Shown in pieces: positions 1-10,114 of a stretch of 35,398 nucleotides of DNA (the stretch's first letter is position 1; each line of letters starts with the position of its first letter). Origin of the DNA: Dimargaris cristalligena. Taxonomy: Eukaryota > Kickxellomycota > Dimargaritomycetes > Dimargaritales > Dimargaritaceae. The stretch spans positions 1 to 35,398 of the forward strand of contig JANBQC010000200.1 of NCBI GenBank assembly GCA_027576995.1. Direction: 5' to 3'. The translations under genes and the position numbers were made by a program. The notes beneath the pieces were generated by a model. That model had not been told where the DNA came from, made no database searches, and worked only from the letters and a program-made list of their open reading frames with translations.

Positions 1-112
1 GTCTTGCGGGTGCCCGAAGGGTCGAAATCGATGGATGGATAGTCGTGAACGGTTCGAAAACGAGTAGCCAAAAATTTAGCTACATAAAAATGAAGCAAAC
101 AAAAACAAGATG

Positions 113-185
113 GGGGAACTAGCTCAAATGGTAGAGCGCGCGCTTCGCATGCGTGAGGCAGGGGGATCGATACCCCCGTTCTCCA
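113..185 (+). tRNA. tRNA-Ala with anticodon CGC
   Basis: The sequence folds into a full 73-nt cloverleaf. The acceptor arms GGGGAAC and GTTCTCC pair and include a G3:U70 wobble, the classic alanine identity element. The D stem is GCTC/GAGC. The anticodon stem CGCGC/GCGTG closes the loop TTCGCAT, which gives anticodon CGC for codon GCG. The T arm is GGGGG/CCCCC around ATCGATA, and the discriminator base is A185. A box (from T120) and B box (164-174) elements for RNA polymerase III are present. There is no intron and no encoded CCA, as expected for a eukaryotic nuclear tRNA. Confidence 0.95.
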
Positions 186-195
186 CATCTGTTTC

Positions 196-201
196 TTTTT
201 T
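196..201 (+). terminator. Pol III terminator of the tRNA gene
   Basis: A run of six T residues lies 11 nt after the end of tRNA-Ala, the usual form and distance of an RNA polymerase III termination signal. Confidence 0.8.
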
Positions 202-2634
202 CATCTGAAGTCATTCACTGGGATAATTATTTAGCCGGAATTTGATTATTTCGCACATTTTCCTCTGTGATGCAAAACTTGACTGCCACTGTGAAAATGA
301 CGCGCAGTTTTGTCTACTATTTCCAAATACCAACATGCATAATGTGGCTTTCTTTTTTGGGAAGAACAGGCGCGACCGGCTGGGATATGCTACTAAAAAG
401 AAGTTTCTGCTGAACGGTTCACCAGTTTAGCAGTAAAAGAAAGAGAAAAAAAAGCAACAGTAGCAGTGGGTGACGAATACCACCAACCATCACCAGCCGG
501 CCGGGTGGTACATGGGTAATGCCAGCCGTATGGTAGGCGGCAACGGCTATCATACTACCCTTGTAGCCCACACACGGGTGACTCAAACCCTACCAGCTAG
601 GTAGCACTGGGCAACCGTCGTACGCGAGTTGGCCAAGCTTTGCGCTATTGTCTGGTGAAAGAGAGGGAGAGTACATGTGTGTGGGTGTGGGTGCGTCGTC
701 CTACACACGTTCACCTATTTTAGTTGCAGGGAACTGCAGTTGAGGAAAAGGCCTTATCGGACTGTATCGATGGGGTGGCGATACTTTATACAGGACCCTT
801 TTAATTATCTCCTCCCCATTCCCTCCCTAACTCTGCCACCCTCTTCTCCACCCCAAAGGGGTGACTAACGGAAAATAGAGAAAGTGACATTGTTAGGGTG
901 GCTGCAAGGATGTTCGCGGGTGAAATTTGTGTTCTAGTAGGGGAAGTTGTTCTAGAACAATTATATACCACTCATGGCTCAAAGTCAAAGTTGGTGATGT
1001 ATTCTAATAATTTTGGGCATGAACTGATCCCGTTGGCAGTGACAATTTTCAACCTTTGTCCATCCATTACGTTCCGATTGTCAAACTTCCCCGTCTACTT
1101 GATATAGACGAAAATGGATATCCTGGCTGTAAAAGGATGGATTATTGTAGGGCGAAAAACTATTGTGCCAAAGCCAACGAGCCATTATTATAGGGGGGAA
1201 GGTTCGGTGGGTCGTTATTGTCAGACAGCGGTAATTGTCCACCTGTCAAACGTCCATGGTTCGGATTCAGCAGCCAATTTTCCTTGCTGGATTGTATGGG
1301 GGCACTCCAACGGGATCGCTGGGTTAGCGATTTCGACTCTAGCTCATAAGGTTCGGGGTAATGGAAGTAACACCCCCCCCCCGTTGGTCAGCACCGCTAC
1401 GCTCATCCATCACGTATTTTTCTTCACAGTAGGCGAAGTTGTCGAATCGGATAAATGTATCGACATTCATAATAGTGTAGATTAAACCATCGGTAGATGG
1501 TTGGGATGCAGCGAACCTTCCATCGAAGGACCTTGACCCGGGACCTTAACCAGCCAGTTGCTTCGCTCCTCAACTTCCCTTGTCCCAAAGCAGCGACGGA
1601 TGGTTTGGGAAGCGCCAGGCCTTCGAACTTTCCATGGGTAGGAAGCCTCGTCGATAGCTCGGGACTTGCCCTCCCTCTTACTCTTACCGGTAGTTTTTTT
1701 AAAAAAATGGGCTCAGGCCGCACTGCCCCGTACCCTCCCAATAGGATCGGACAGGCCTAATCCAGCCGGGCGGGTCTAGTTAATCTAAGCATGATGAGTC
1801 CCATTTTATATATTAGTCTGGTTGAAAAAGTCTTCACCGACATAGTACCCCCCGTCGACGGTGGATATAATGTGCTTTTTGGGTCGATAGTGGTGGTCAT
1901 TTCACTTGGTAAATCCCGCTGGACTGGCCTGCCACAGACACGGGTGACAGTAGGTCCATCCATTTCGCTTCCACACAAGGAAGGTCCCAAGTGGGTGAGG
2001 CTTGCCCAGCCCACTCGCCCTTTATCATGCCCACTCTTGGAGAAAAGGAAACAGCCTGCCAAGGTGGTGTATGCTATAGAGGAGAGTGAGAGAGAGAGAG
2101 AAGCCGTCCCTAACTGGCCTCACCCACCAATAAGAATCTGAATATTCGTTGGACCAATGAACACAAATGCGAAGGCCATTGATGAGCAAGATGGCCTGGC
2201 CATGGCTTTGTTGCCTCCCCCCTTTTTTCAAACCCCACCCCCTTTTCCTTCGCCATAGATACCCCGTTTCTTCATTACTACCTTTTGCTTAGTGGTCCTG
2301 GGGGTATATATATATACCTTGCTCTCGCCCACCTTTATCGACTATCATACAATAACAGTCACCCATTACTCACCAGGTGATTGACCCCGTTCCATATATC
2401 TCCCTTTATTGTTTATACGACCATCTACTCATCCAGCTATATTACCACTTCCCCTGTGTTGCCGTTATTCTACATTTTAATTTCCTTGTCACGTCTTGCT
2501 GCTCGATATACTGCTTAACCCCGTTCCCCAGGTGATTATACTGTCGGTATTGCTTCTCTGCCGGCCATTTTTTTAATCTACGCTCACCAACTATCGTAGA
2601 CCTTTAATTTCCCGACGATATTCCCATTACCAAT
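202..2634. other. Intergenic region with simple repeats, no supportable gene
   Basis: Open frames on both strands are short, with no recognisable family or splice structure. The region holds a run of ten C (1373-1382), a T7A7 palindrome (1694-1707), a GA tract (about 2079-2101) and, from about 2220, a pyrimidine-rich plus strand with a TATA-like element that fits the promoter and leader of the carbonic anhydrase gene. I see no second tRNA and no other structured RNA. Confidence 0.6.
2304..2317 (+). promoter_or_regulatory. TATA-like element upstream of the carbonic anhydrase gene
   Basis: The palindromic run GTATATATATATAC lies about 330 bases before the proposed start codon at 2635 and is followed by a C/T-rich leader. 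It could be a core promoter element or only a microsatellite; position and context favour the former. Confidence 0.4.
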
Positions 2635-3810
2635 ATGCTTTTCGGTAAGTAATGCCGCGATTAGCTGTTCGACAGTGCGACATACCCCCTGGCCCTAGCC
2701 TACCGACCCCTATTAGGAAAACAGTATTGTCCTTCAATCACTCCGCTAAATAAGATCAAATCCATGTAACTAATGATTCTGCCCCCACTGCTCTCTGCAC
2801 CATCTCCATATGCAACCTCCCACTCCACGGTCCTGCCCGGTCGGTGTAATGAACTTTTAGGTATGCGCGGAACTTTCATTGCGGGCATGGTTGCTGGGCT
2901 CCTGTTCAGCTCCACGTCCTACGGTACGGAGCCCAGCGCGACACCCAAGACAACCTACGATATCCAGTCGGCATTCAAGGCCAATGCTGAATGGAGCATG
3001 AGTATGATGTCGACTCAGTCGGTTTTGGTGAATTATCTGAAGACGACCCAGACGCCCAAGATTTTGTGGATAGGTAAGTTAAGGCTTGGTTTTGGTGGTC
3101 CCTTACTAGCGAAGGACACGGGCGATGGAAGAGAGCGAGCCAGACCGGGGGGCTCCCGGAATCCAACGGGACTCTCCTTGATGATAGTCCCGCTAGCTTC
3201 ACTCGCGCTTTGATTGTTATGAATTCGGATTCACCTGGCCCGTCTACTAACCACAGCCCCCCCTCCATCTTCTGCCACCGTTAACCCCCTTACCCTACTG
3301 TTATACCCCATAGGTTGCTCCGACTCGCGAGTGGTCCCCGAGGAGCTACTGAAGCTTAACATCGGTGATGTATTCACCTACCGCAACATTGCCAACATCG
3401 TCAATAGCGAGGACTGGAGTCAAATGGCTTTCCTGGAGTACGCCCTGATGCACCTCAACATTGACCACATTGTGGTAGCGGGTCACGTTAGCTGTGGCGG
3501 CGTGAAGGCGGCCCTTAGCGGAACGCCCGACGACGTCTACTTAGACGGCTACCTCAGCCCCATTAAGACTATTTACACCAACAACGAGAAATACTTCAGC
3601 AGCCTCAAGGACGATGATGAGCGCAACAAGAAATTGACCGAGTTGAATGTGGTCCGCTCCGTGCGCAAGATTGCCGAGTCCCAGGTGTACCGCAAGGCCA
3701 TCAAGGTGAACAGCCACATTAAGATCCATAGCTGGATTTACAACATCACTGACCTCCACGTCAATGCCATCGATTACAATGCGGCCGAGTATCGGTTGCT
3801 GCACTTGTAA
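2635..3810 (+). CDS. Beta-class carbonic anhydrase with N-terminal signal sequence
   Basis: Proposed exons are 2635-2644, 2861-3073 and 3314-3810, 239 residues in all. The enzyme interconverts CO2 and bicarbonate at a zinc site. The second intron splits the hallmark WIGCSDSR motif, giving the first Cys ligand and the Asp-Arg dyad. GHVSCGG supplies the His and second Cys ligands, so the site looks complete. A hydrophobic N-terminal stretch (FIAGMVAGLLF) ending near STSYG resembles a signal peptide, and an N-I-T sequon lies near the C terminus, so secretion is likely. Secreted beta-carbonic anhydrases are known in filamentous fungi. The 10-nt first exon (ATGCTTTTCG then GTAAGT) is inferred from a perfect donor, a good acceptor (TTTTAG at 2860) and matching phase. 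The alternative start is the ATG at 2863 (235 residues), which still keeps the signal sequence. Confidence 0.88.
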
Positions 3811-4667
3811 TCCATTAATTTATTAGGAACTACTTGCCAATTTCTCTACCTTATTTAGAGCTGGACGGGTGTGTACCAGGCCCGAAAATGGCCCCATTAA
3901 TTTAATAGTAGTGTTTTTGCTTCGTGTCGCTTAACACCCAGTTTCATATATAAAACTGTTTTTATCATTAAGACCTAGCCGGGTGGGTGTATATTATGCC
4001 TAGTTGGGAGGGGTGTTGGGGTTCACGTAGCTTCAAGAGGGTGGGGGGTAGTTGGTTTTGTTCATAGATGGGGTCGTGGTGGGGAGTGGAGGGACTGCCA
4101 ATCGCCGAACCATGCGGGGTGGAGTTGAGCAGAGTCGAAGCGTGGGAGCAGCCGGAGCTGTTCCTGCACGGCAGGTACAGATGGTACCCACCTGGCCGGA
4201 TGGCTATTTCCGGCATCGGCTTGGGCCAGACTCGAGCCCGGCCGGAAGGAGGGGGCGGTGGGCTGGGGTGGGAACCCGAGGGTGGCGTCGGAAGCGAAGG
4301 ACATTCGGAAATAGGGGAACAGGGAGGGAAAAAGGGTCGGACTGAATAAAAGAGCCTCGAGCAGTCTCGCCCTCTCTACACCAGAAACCGGAACCAGTAT
4401 CCCCAATACGAATAATTCCCCAGCAAGGGCAGGTTCACCCAAGAAGGGGGAGGAGGGAAAGCTGACTAAAGGCCCAAAGGCTGCGCCCATTGTCTAATTG
4501 ACCTGAAACCCTCCCCCCGGTTCATAGTCCTTATTCATTCCCCATCTTCGCTATTCTTTATTATCAACTTCGCTTTACCTTGCTTTTCTCCGTGATAAAC
4601 TTCTATACCTAATAATAACCTCTCACCCTTTTCCCCAGTCGCATTCCCGTTCAGATACCCACTCCAA
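3811..4667. other. Intergenic region between carbonic anhydrase and gankyrin genes
   Basis: No frame here shows a recognisable family or plausible splicing. The stretch from about 4500 to 4667 is C/T-rich on the plus strand, like the leaders of other plus-strand genes in this window. A polypyrimidine tract ending in CCCCAG near 4638 could be a 5' UTR splice acceptor, but I cannot place a donor. Confidence 0.5.
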
Positions 4668-5342
4668 ATGGTCCCGCTCACTGCTGAAGTCTCTGCCCTG
4701 TGTCTGAGCGGCCGTACCGAGGCCCTCCGCCGCTTGGTCGACGCGGACCCTAAACTGGTACAGGCCCGGGATGATGACGAGCGGACCCCTCTGCACTGGG
4801 CGGCCTCGGGAGGCCAGTACGAGACTGCGCATTTCTTATTGGACCGCAAGAGCGACCCGAATACCTCGGACGACGCCGGCTGGACGCCGCTTATCATCGC
4901 GGCCTCCGTGGGGGCCACCAACCTGGTGAAACTGCTGGTTCGTACGGGAGCGGACGTTAGTTTGGCTACCGAAACGGGCCAGACCGCCCTGCACTACGCC
5001 GCTTCCAAAAACCACGTTGAAATTGCCCATACCCTGGTGGAGCACGGGGCCCCCATAGATGCGGTGGATCGCAACCGCCATTCACCCCTGCATCGTGCCG
5101 TGCTCAAGGGCCACGGGACAATGGTGCAGTTCTTGCTCGAGCACAAGGCCCGGGTAAGTCTGGCCGACCACGAGAAAAATACGGCGCTACACATCGTGTG
5201 TGAGGAAGGGTACACCGAGCTGGCCGAGATGCTCATTGCGCACGGGGCAAACGCGGATGCCCTTAATGCCGATGACAAAACCCCGCTCGACTTGGCTGAC
5301 GCCGGAACCCGGACACACTTGGAGCGGTTCATGAAGGGCTGA
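4668..5342 (+). CDS. NAS6: Gankyrin/Nas6-type ankyrin protein, 26S proteasome assembly chaperone
   Basis: A single exon encodes 224 residues, close to human PSMD10/gankyrin (226). Ankyrin units follow one another without gaps from about residue 5 to the end. Positions match gankyrin closely: RTPLHWAASGG, DDAGWTPLIIAASVG, ALHYAASKNHVEIA and the C-terminal KTPLDLADAG. The gankyrin family binds the C-terminal part of the Rpt3 ATPase and guides assembly of the 19S base in cytosol and nucleus. The start ATG follows a C/T-rich leader and lines up with family N termini. Generic ankyrin proteins are the alternative, but the full-length, repeat-by-repeat agreement makes that less likely. Confidence 0.85.
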   Translation: MVPLTAEVSALCLSGRTEALRRLVDADPKLVQARDDDERTPLHWAASGGQYETAHFLLDRKSDPNTSDDAGWTPLIIAASVGATNLVKLLVRTGADVSLATETGQTALHYAASKNHVEIAHTLVEHGAPIDAVDRNRHSPLHRAVLKGHGTMVQFLLEHKARVSLADHEKNTALHIVCEEGYTELAEMLIAHGANADALNADDKTPLDLADAGTRTHLERFMKG

Positions 5343-6700
5343 TTATCGGTCTCATTATATTCCGCTATACGCAAGACCACCTAGACTAGCTTCCAATAAA
5401 CTCGAACTATTCGATTGTAAATATAGACGGTAGGGCCCGGGCTCTGGAAACTATCCAACAAGACTAATACAGAAGGGCTGTTTGGTAACGCAAAAACGAG
5501 CGAAGAATACTTTACTGCTATGCATCCCATTGGTTTGCCACGGTGCCACGAAATAAATTGGTAAGAAGAGTTATGGCAACTGTGAGGCCAGGGAGACCCG
5601 CTGTAAAAGGGGATCGATAAAATAATATTGATCTGGTGGTCTAGTTCCATCCCAATAACGGTACTCGGTTAATGTATATTATAGAACTATTATTTATACG
5701 TAATCCCCGTTTTTGGATGGAACTGCTTCTCCGTATTTAGCCAAAATGCCGAAGGTCGGGGTGGCCGAGAGTAGTGAACGCTGCAGCCCTACCAACCTTA
5801 GTATAGAAGAGTATGTCATGAATATATTGTCCCTGTCACCCTATAGTGCTATTCATGGCCGACCTCTCGGGTTAACCCGCCTCCTTCATCCGCAACGAAT
5901 TAGTTACTCGGATTCATCACATGGACCGCCGGCAGCGCTTCGAATGTCAATTTTTGGTGGATTTTCGTAACCACCCTAAATCACACAGGCGACACCCCAC
6001 TAACCCTAGCCATAATGCACAGGATATAGTTGGCTGGACCGGCACATTCTGTAGGTTATTATCTGGCAGCATCCCCAGGCGTGTGAAGGACGTACAATGG
6101 GCTAGTGCATAAAACGAACAGCGACGGCATGCTGGGGTGGAAAACCCACACCCATGCAACAATAGTGAAGGCTGGAAAAGGTGGATGATACCCATTATAA
6201 ACCCTACTAATCCGACCGGCCCTGATTAATAGCGGAGAGTCATTTTACGTTGGTTCGTGGTCGGAGAGTAGCACTATTTATACTATTATAGTCGAACCCA
6301 ACCAAACCTAAATCCATATGGCTTCGCCTAGTGTAACTTTGCTTCGCATTGGCCCAACAGGATACCAAAGCAAAACAATGACGAACCTCTCTCTACTCGG
6401 CGGGGTGTTTTTCTCCGTCAGTCAGCGGCCTGCCCCGCCTTGCGTGTCTATTGTGAGGCATGGCTGCACGCGACTCAGCTCAGGCCTGCCCTCTCCAACT
6501 AAGTACGGTTGCTACACCGACCGGTCCCCACCACACATTTGCCCTATTCCTTTTATTTCCTTTCCTTTCCCCTTCCTTCCCTTCCAAACCCCTCTCCTCT
6601 TCCTGCTATTTCGTTTTAAGGCCCCATCCGCCCCCCTGCCTTTCGGAAGCCCCGCAATTGCTTCACCTTTAGCGCCACTGGCCTCATTTAGTAGCCCCTC
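5343..6700. other. Intergenic region, no supportable gene
   Basis: No open frame is convincing. It begins with the 3' flank of the gankyrin gene. The last 200 bases (about 6500-6700) are strongly C/T-rich on the plus strand, as expected for the leader of the ankyrin gene that starts at 6701. Confidence 0.5.
5395..5400 (+). terminator. Candidate polyadenylation signal of the gankyrin gene
   Basis: A canonical AATAAA hexamer lies 53 bases after the stop codon at 5340-5342. Fungal polyadenylation signals are loose, so this rests on motif and position only. Confidence 0.4.
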
Positions 6701-7519
6701 ATGACTGATTCCACTACCGTAGCTGCTGCCGTGACGGCCCCGACCAGAGTCACGCCCCTCACCAGTGCCGATCCTCCGGTAAGCCACCTTGACGATTCTT
6801 ATTAGGGACCCTCCCTTCATTTGGGTCCCCCAAGTCAGTCGGTCTCCCAAACTAGGGAATATTATGTGGTTTGTTTTTATATCAGATTTTTTTTACCGCT
6901 CCTATTGGTTAAGAAATAGTTACTCTTCTATTAGGCCTATCCGCTTAGCCTCTCACCTCTACTATATGACCCCCCGTTCCTGGATATAATGTATTTCCGC
7001 CCTCTTAATTTTGGCCTTAACCCTGTATAGGTCCTCACCCCGTCGAAACCCTATGCCCTTCGTCCCGCGCTTTCACCCAACGATGATATCACCCAACGGT
7101 TCTTCCGCGCTATTCTTGACAACCAGGGCGAGCGAGTGCGAGTCCTGCTAACCGCCGACCGCCGCCTCACTACCGTCAAGGTACGCGGTGACTACCAATA
7201 CGACCAGACCGTGGAACTACAGGCTTTTAAATGCCTCGGCGCTTATCTGGGAGCTCTGACGGGTCTGCAAGTGGCCATTCTGAACGGCCAGACCGGGATT
7301 GCCCTGGATATTATCGACGTGACTTTTGACCAAGACCTGGACATCCCCTTCGGGAACATGAACAGCACGCTACATTTGGCGGTACTGCTGGGTGATACGG
7401 ATGTGACGCGCGCCCTCCTAGAGCGAGGGGCTAATCGGAGTCTGAAAAATGGCAAAGGATTTACCGCCGTCGATTTGGCCTTCCATTCGGACATTTCGGA
7501 CCTTCTGTCATCGCTATAG
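6701..7519 (+). CDS. Small ankyrin-repeat protein, function unknown
   Basis: Two exons, 6701-6778 and 7031-7519, encode 188 residues. The donor GTAAGC and an acceptor ending TATAG are in phase 0. Exon 1 gives a low-complexity T/A/P-rich N terminus. Exon 2 begins PSKPYALRPAL and continues with a helical segment (ITQRFFRAILDNQG) and ankyrin-like units. STLHLAVLLGDTDVTRALLE followed by RGANRSLKNGKGFTAVDLA is a clear repeat. Upstream, LGALTGLQVAILNGQTGIAL looks like a divergent one with a long insert. The protein ends soon after the last repeat. I believe related fungal proteins exist but cannot name a function; a scaffold role is only inference from the repeats. The gene converges with the coiled-coil gene ending at 7800, leaving 280 bases between their stops. 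Confidence 0.78.
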
Positions 7520-7799
7520 ATTATAACCTCTGGCTGCAAGGAACTTGTTTTTACCATCAGGATTGTTTATTTATTGTTTATTTTTATATATATTATTGTT
7601 AATTAGACGTGGACCAGGAAAACGAGCCGATTCGTATCAAAACTCCAATAATAAATTACGACGGCCCGCTGGGTCAAAGGGAGTGGATTTATATAGTAGA
7701 GCTTAGATTGCCTCTTCTTATAGTAGAATAATATACCAGGGGCAGTCGGGTTAGTGTACAGTGAGGAACCAGTTAAATTTAGAGTCATAATGGGGGGGG

Positions 7800-9101
7800 C
7801 TAGCGTGATCGTTTCCGCAGCCAGGCCTTGGGGAGTTGAAACTCTTCGCTGCGAAAGTCCATCTGAAGGGGGAGAACACTCTGGGGTAGCCTCTGCGACC
7901 GACGCACCGTCGTATTGGATGGGTCGGGCGGACGGGCCTTACCCGATTGGACCAAGGGACCATCCGTGGGGCGTGGTCCGGGGGACCCACTATGCTCCGA
8001 CTGTTCCGCCGTTTCGGGGTGTCGGGAGGTTGGAGCAACCTGTAAGTGGTTTATGGTCAAGTAATGGAGCTGGTCCTGGAGGATCTGCTTTTTGTACAAA
8101 TTATGGGCCGCTACCTCCAAGTCACGGTTTCGGCTCTTTTTCTCGACCAACTCGAATTTACGGTGTTGGTGTTCATAGTAATTATCCGAGGTATCGTCAA
8201 CCTGGTGAAAGCAAATAATATAGTAGATTGGTAAATCCACCAGCAATTATCATAATGAATGGGCTGTGGGGGTAAGTCAAGGCACTCACTTATTGTAGAT
8301 TATAGATTAAAGGAAAAGATAGATAGAGATTGGCTGACTTAATGCTGAACAGTGTGGGTTGACCATGTACTGATTGATGGACGATCCCCTTACTTTAGTG
8401 GAGCTGGAGCTGGAGTTGCCGACATCGCCATTCCCTTTAGCCGCTCGGGCCCGGGTTCGCCTAGCGGGTGGCTTGTGGTTTTGTGGACCAAGGGTGGCCA
8501 AGGTTTGGGGATCTAAAAGAGTAAAGGTGGGCAGGCGAGGCGACGGTGGGGAGGTCGGATAGTAGCTAGAGGATAAGCGGGGATCAAACTGGTCCCGGAT
8601 GACCTGGTAGGCTGGTTTGGGGGAATTGTCGTTGTCATGAGTGGCGGCAGCACAGGAGCCAGACCGCCCAATATGAATGACTAATTCATCGAGGAACCGC
8701 TGGGTGGCCAATCGCTCAGCTAGCGTTGGAACAGCGTGGTATTGGAGTTTAGGGAATAGGGTAGTAGTTTATTCGATTTTATTTGGTTAGTGGGAGGAGT
8801 GCTGGACAGCCGGGATACCAACAAAAATAGTAGCTAAATTACACGGTGGACGAAAGGGGGGTTTCATAATTGGGCCTGAACGCCTAAACCACGGGAGGTT
8901 TAAAGGTGAGGGAGAGTCAGGTATAAATAACAACAACTTACGAGAAAGGGCTTCAGCCAGGTCAGGGGTAGCCGTCATCTGCTCGCGGCGGGACCGCCGC
9001 TGGGGAAGAACACGAGTCGATTCGGCGGGCGACGTTGGGTCCGGGGCAGTGGACATGGACGAGGAGGGCGAAGAGACGATAGATGAGGAGTTCCTGGGCA
9101 T
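7800..9101 (-). CDS. Unrecognised three-exon protein with a basic coiled coil
   Basis: Exons on the minus strand are 9101-8942, 8719-8394 and 8201-7800, 295 residues. Both introns have GTAAG donors and AG acceptors, and all phases match (1, then 0) through to the stop, which argues for a real gene. The N terminus is Ser/Pro-rich with the basic patch PQRRSRR. The middle (about 55-160) has a short helical stretch, ERLATQRFLDELV, then Pro-rich and Ser-rich sequence with a basic RRTRARAAKG patch. Exon 3 starts with a charged helix of about 45 residues (HRKFELVEKKSRNRDLEV onward) likely to form a coiled coil, then a disordered basic tail ending KRSR. The composition suggests a nuclear chromatin- or RNA-associated subunit, but I do not recognise the family. 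A further splice at the CAG/GTTG that follows the coiled coil cannot be excluded, which would change the C terminus. Confidence 0.6.
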
Positions 9102-10114
9102 TGTAGTGACGAAGGAGGGCGGAAACTGGGGAGAGAGGGAGAGGCCCCCCGCGAATGCAACAACTAGAAAGGGGTTATTATGGAGCTACTGAAGGAGCCG
9201 GAAAGTATTTTTACCCAGCCCATTCGGGCACCACCACTCGTGAAAACCGGGAACGCGTATTTGCCGTGTGCGGAAACACGAACAAGCCCACCCAGTGTTA
9301 TGGAGAGTAAATAATAAAATAGTTCCCTCCTTCTCCTTCATGCAAAGCAGTACATACATAATATACCCTACCTAATAATATCCCGCCACATACAGCCCCA
9401 CCCAGGTCAAGTCAGGTGATTTGTAAACTACTATGAACAGGTGGCATTACCACATAATTATCTCCCCATTAGTCCGGGCCAATGGGAGAGGAGAAAAGAG
9501 TGTGGTGGTGGGTAGCACACGATATATTCCTGGAATAGAATAAAGAGAGAGAGAAAGAGAAAGGAGAGAAAGAAGAGAGGGAGAGGGCTCCGTTTCCCTG
9601 GCTGTGACCATCATCAGGCCGCGCTTTTCTCACTGTATGCAGCTCGGCCTACCACAATAAGCGGAGCCCTCTCGCCCAGCAAAGCCGCATACAAAGGCGG
9701 CGACAACGGGCCCTCTCGAGGCTCTATGCGCATATACTAATAGTATAGAGTATATGCTGCCTCCACTATTCGGGACTGTTTCATAGATTCTACATAATAT
9801 ATAATAATAATACAACTCTATGCCCTGGCCTGACCGCCTGACCTTCCTTTCCCTTTCTCCCTTTCCCTCCCGCGGCCCTGTCGGCTCGACTGTATTATAT
9901 ACCGCCGTCGCTTACACCCAACCAAACCACATACCTACCTTACTACCTTCCTTCCTTGTTTTTCTCAACCGAGCAGACACCCGCCCTACCTTTATGTTTA
10001 TGTCACTATTGGTTCCATTACCCTTCCACCTTGCTTTCCAGTTCCAGTTCCAGCTTCCGCTCCATCCCTAATCCTTCCCCCCTTACCTATAATACCGCCA
10101 AGCACCCACCCACC
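9102..10114. other. Divergent intergenic region with GA tract and promoter elements
   Basis: The region separates the minus-strand coiled-coil gene from the plus-strand PH gene. A purine tract (GAGAGA/GAAAGA) runs from about 9544 to 9587. From about 9830 to 10110 the plus strand is C/T-rich, typical of leaders in this window. The frame of the PH protein stays open upstream to about 9956 but has no ATG there, so it is read as untranslated. Confidence 0.5.
9891..9902 (+). promoter_or_regulatory. TATA-type core motif of the tandem-PH gene
   Basis: TGTATTATATAC begins 224 bases before the ATG at 10115 and precedes a C/T-rich leader. Exactly the same 12 bases occur 228 bases before the ATG of the phosphofructokinase-2 gene (16236-16247), which supports a promoter role. 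Confidence 0.5.

Noticed and set aside
1114..1760. Overlapping frames of 123, 105 and 87 residues
   Set aside because: They overlap on both strands, contain no recognisable motif and include the C10 run and T7A7 palindrome, so coding is unlikely.
9956..10114. In-frame N-terminal extension of the tandem-PH protein
   Set aside because: The frame is open, but it has no ATG and lies in C/T-rich leader sequence after the TATA-type motif.
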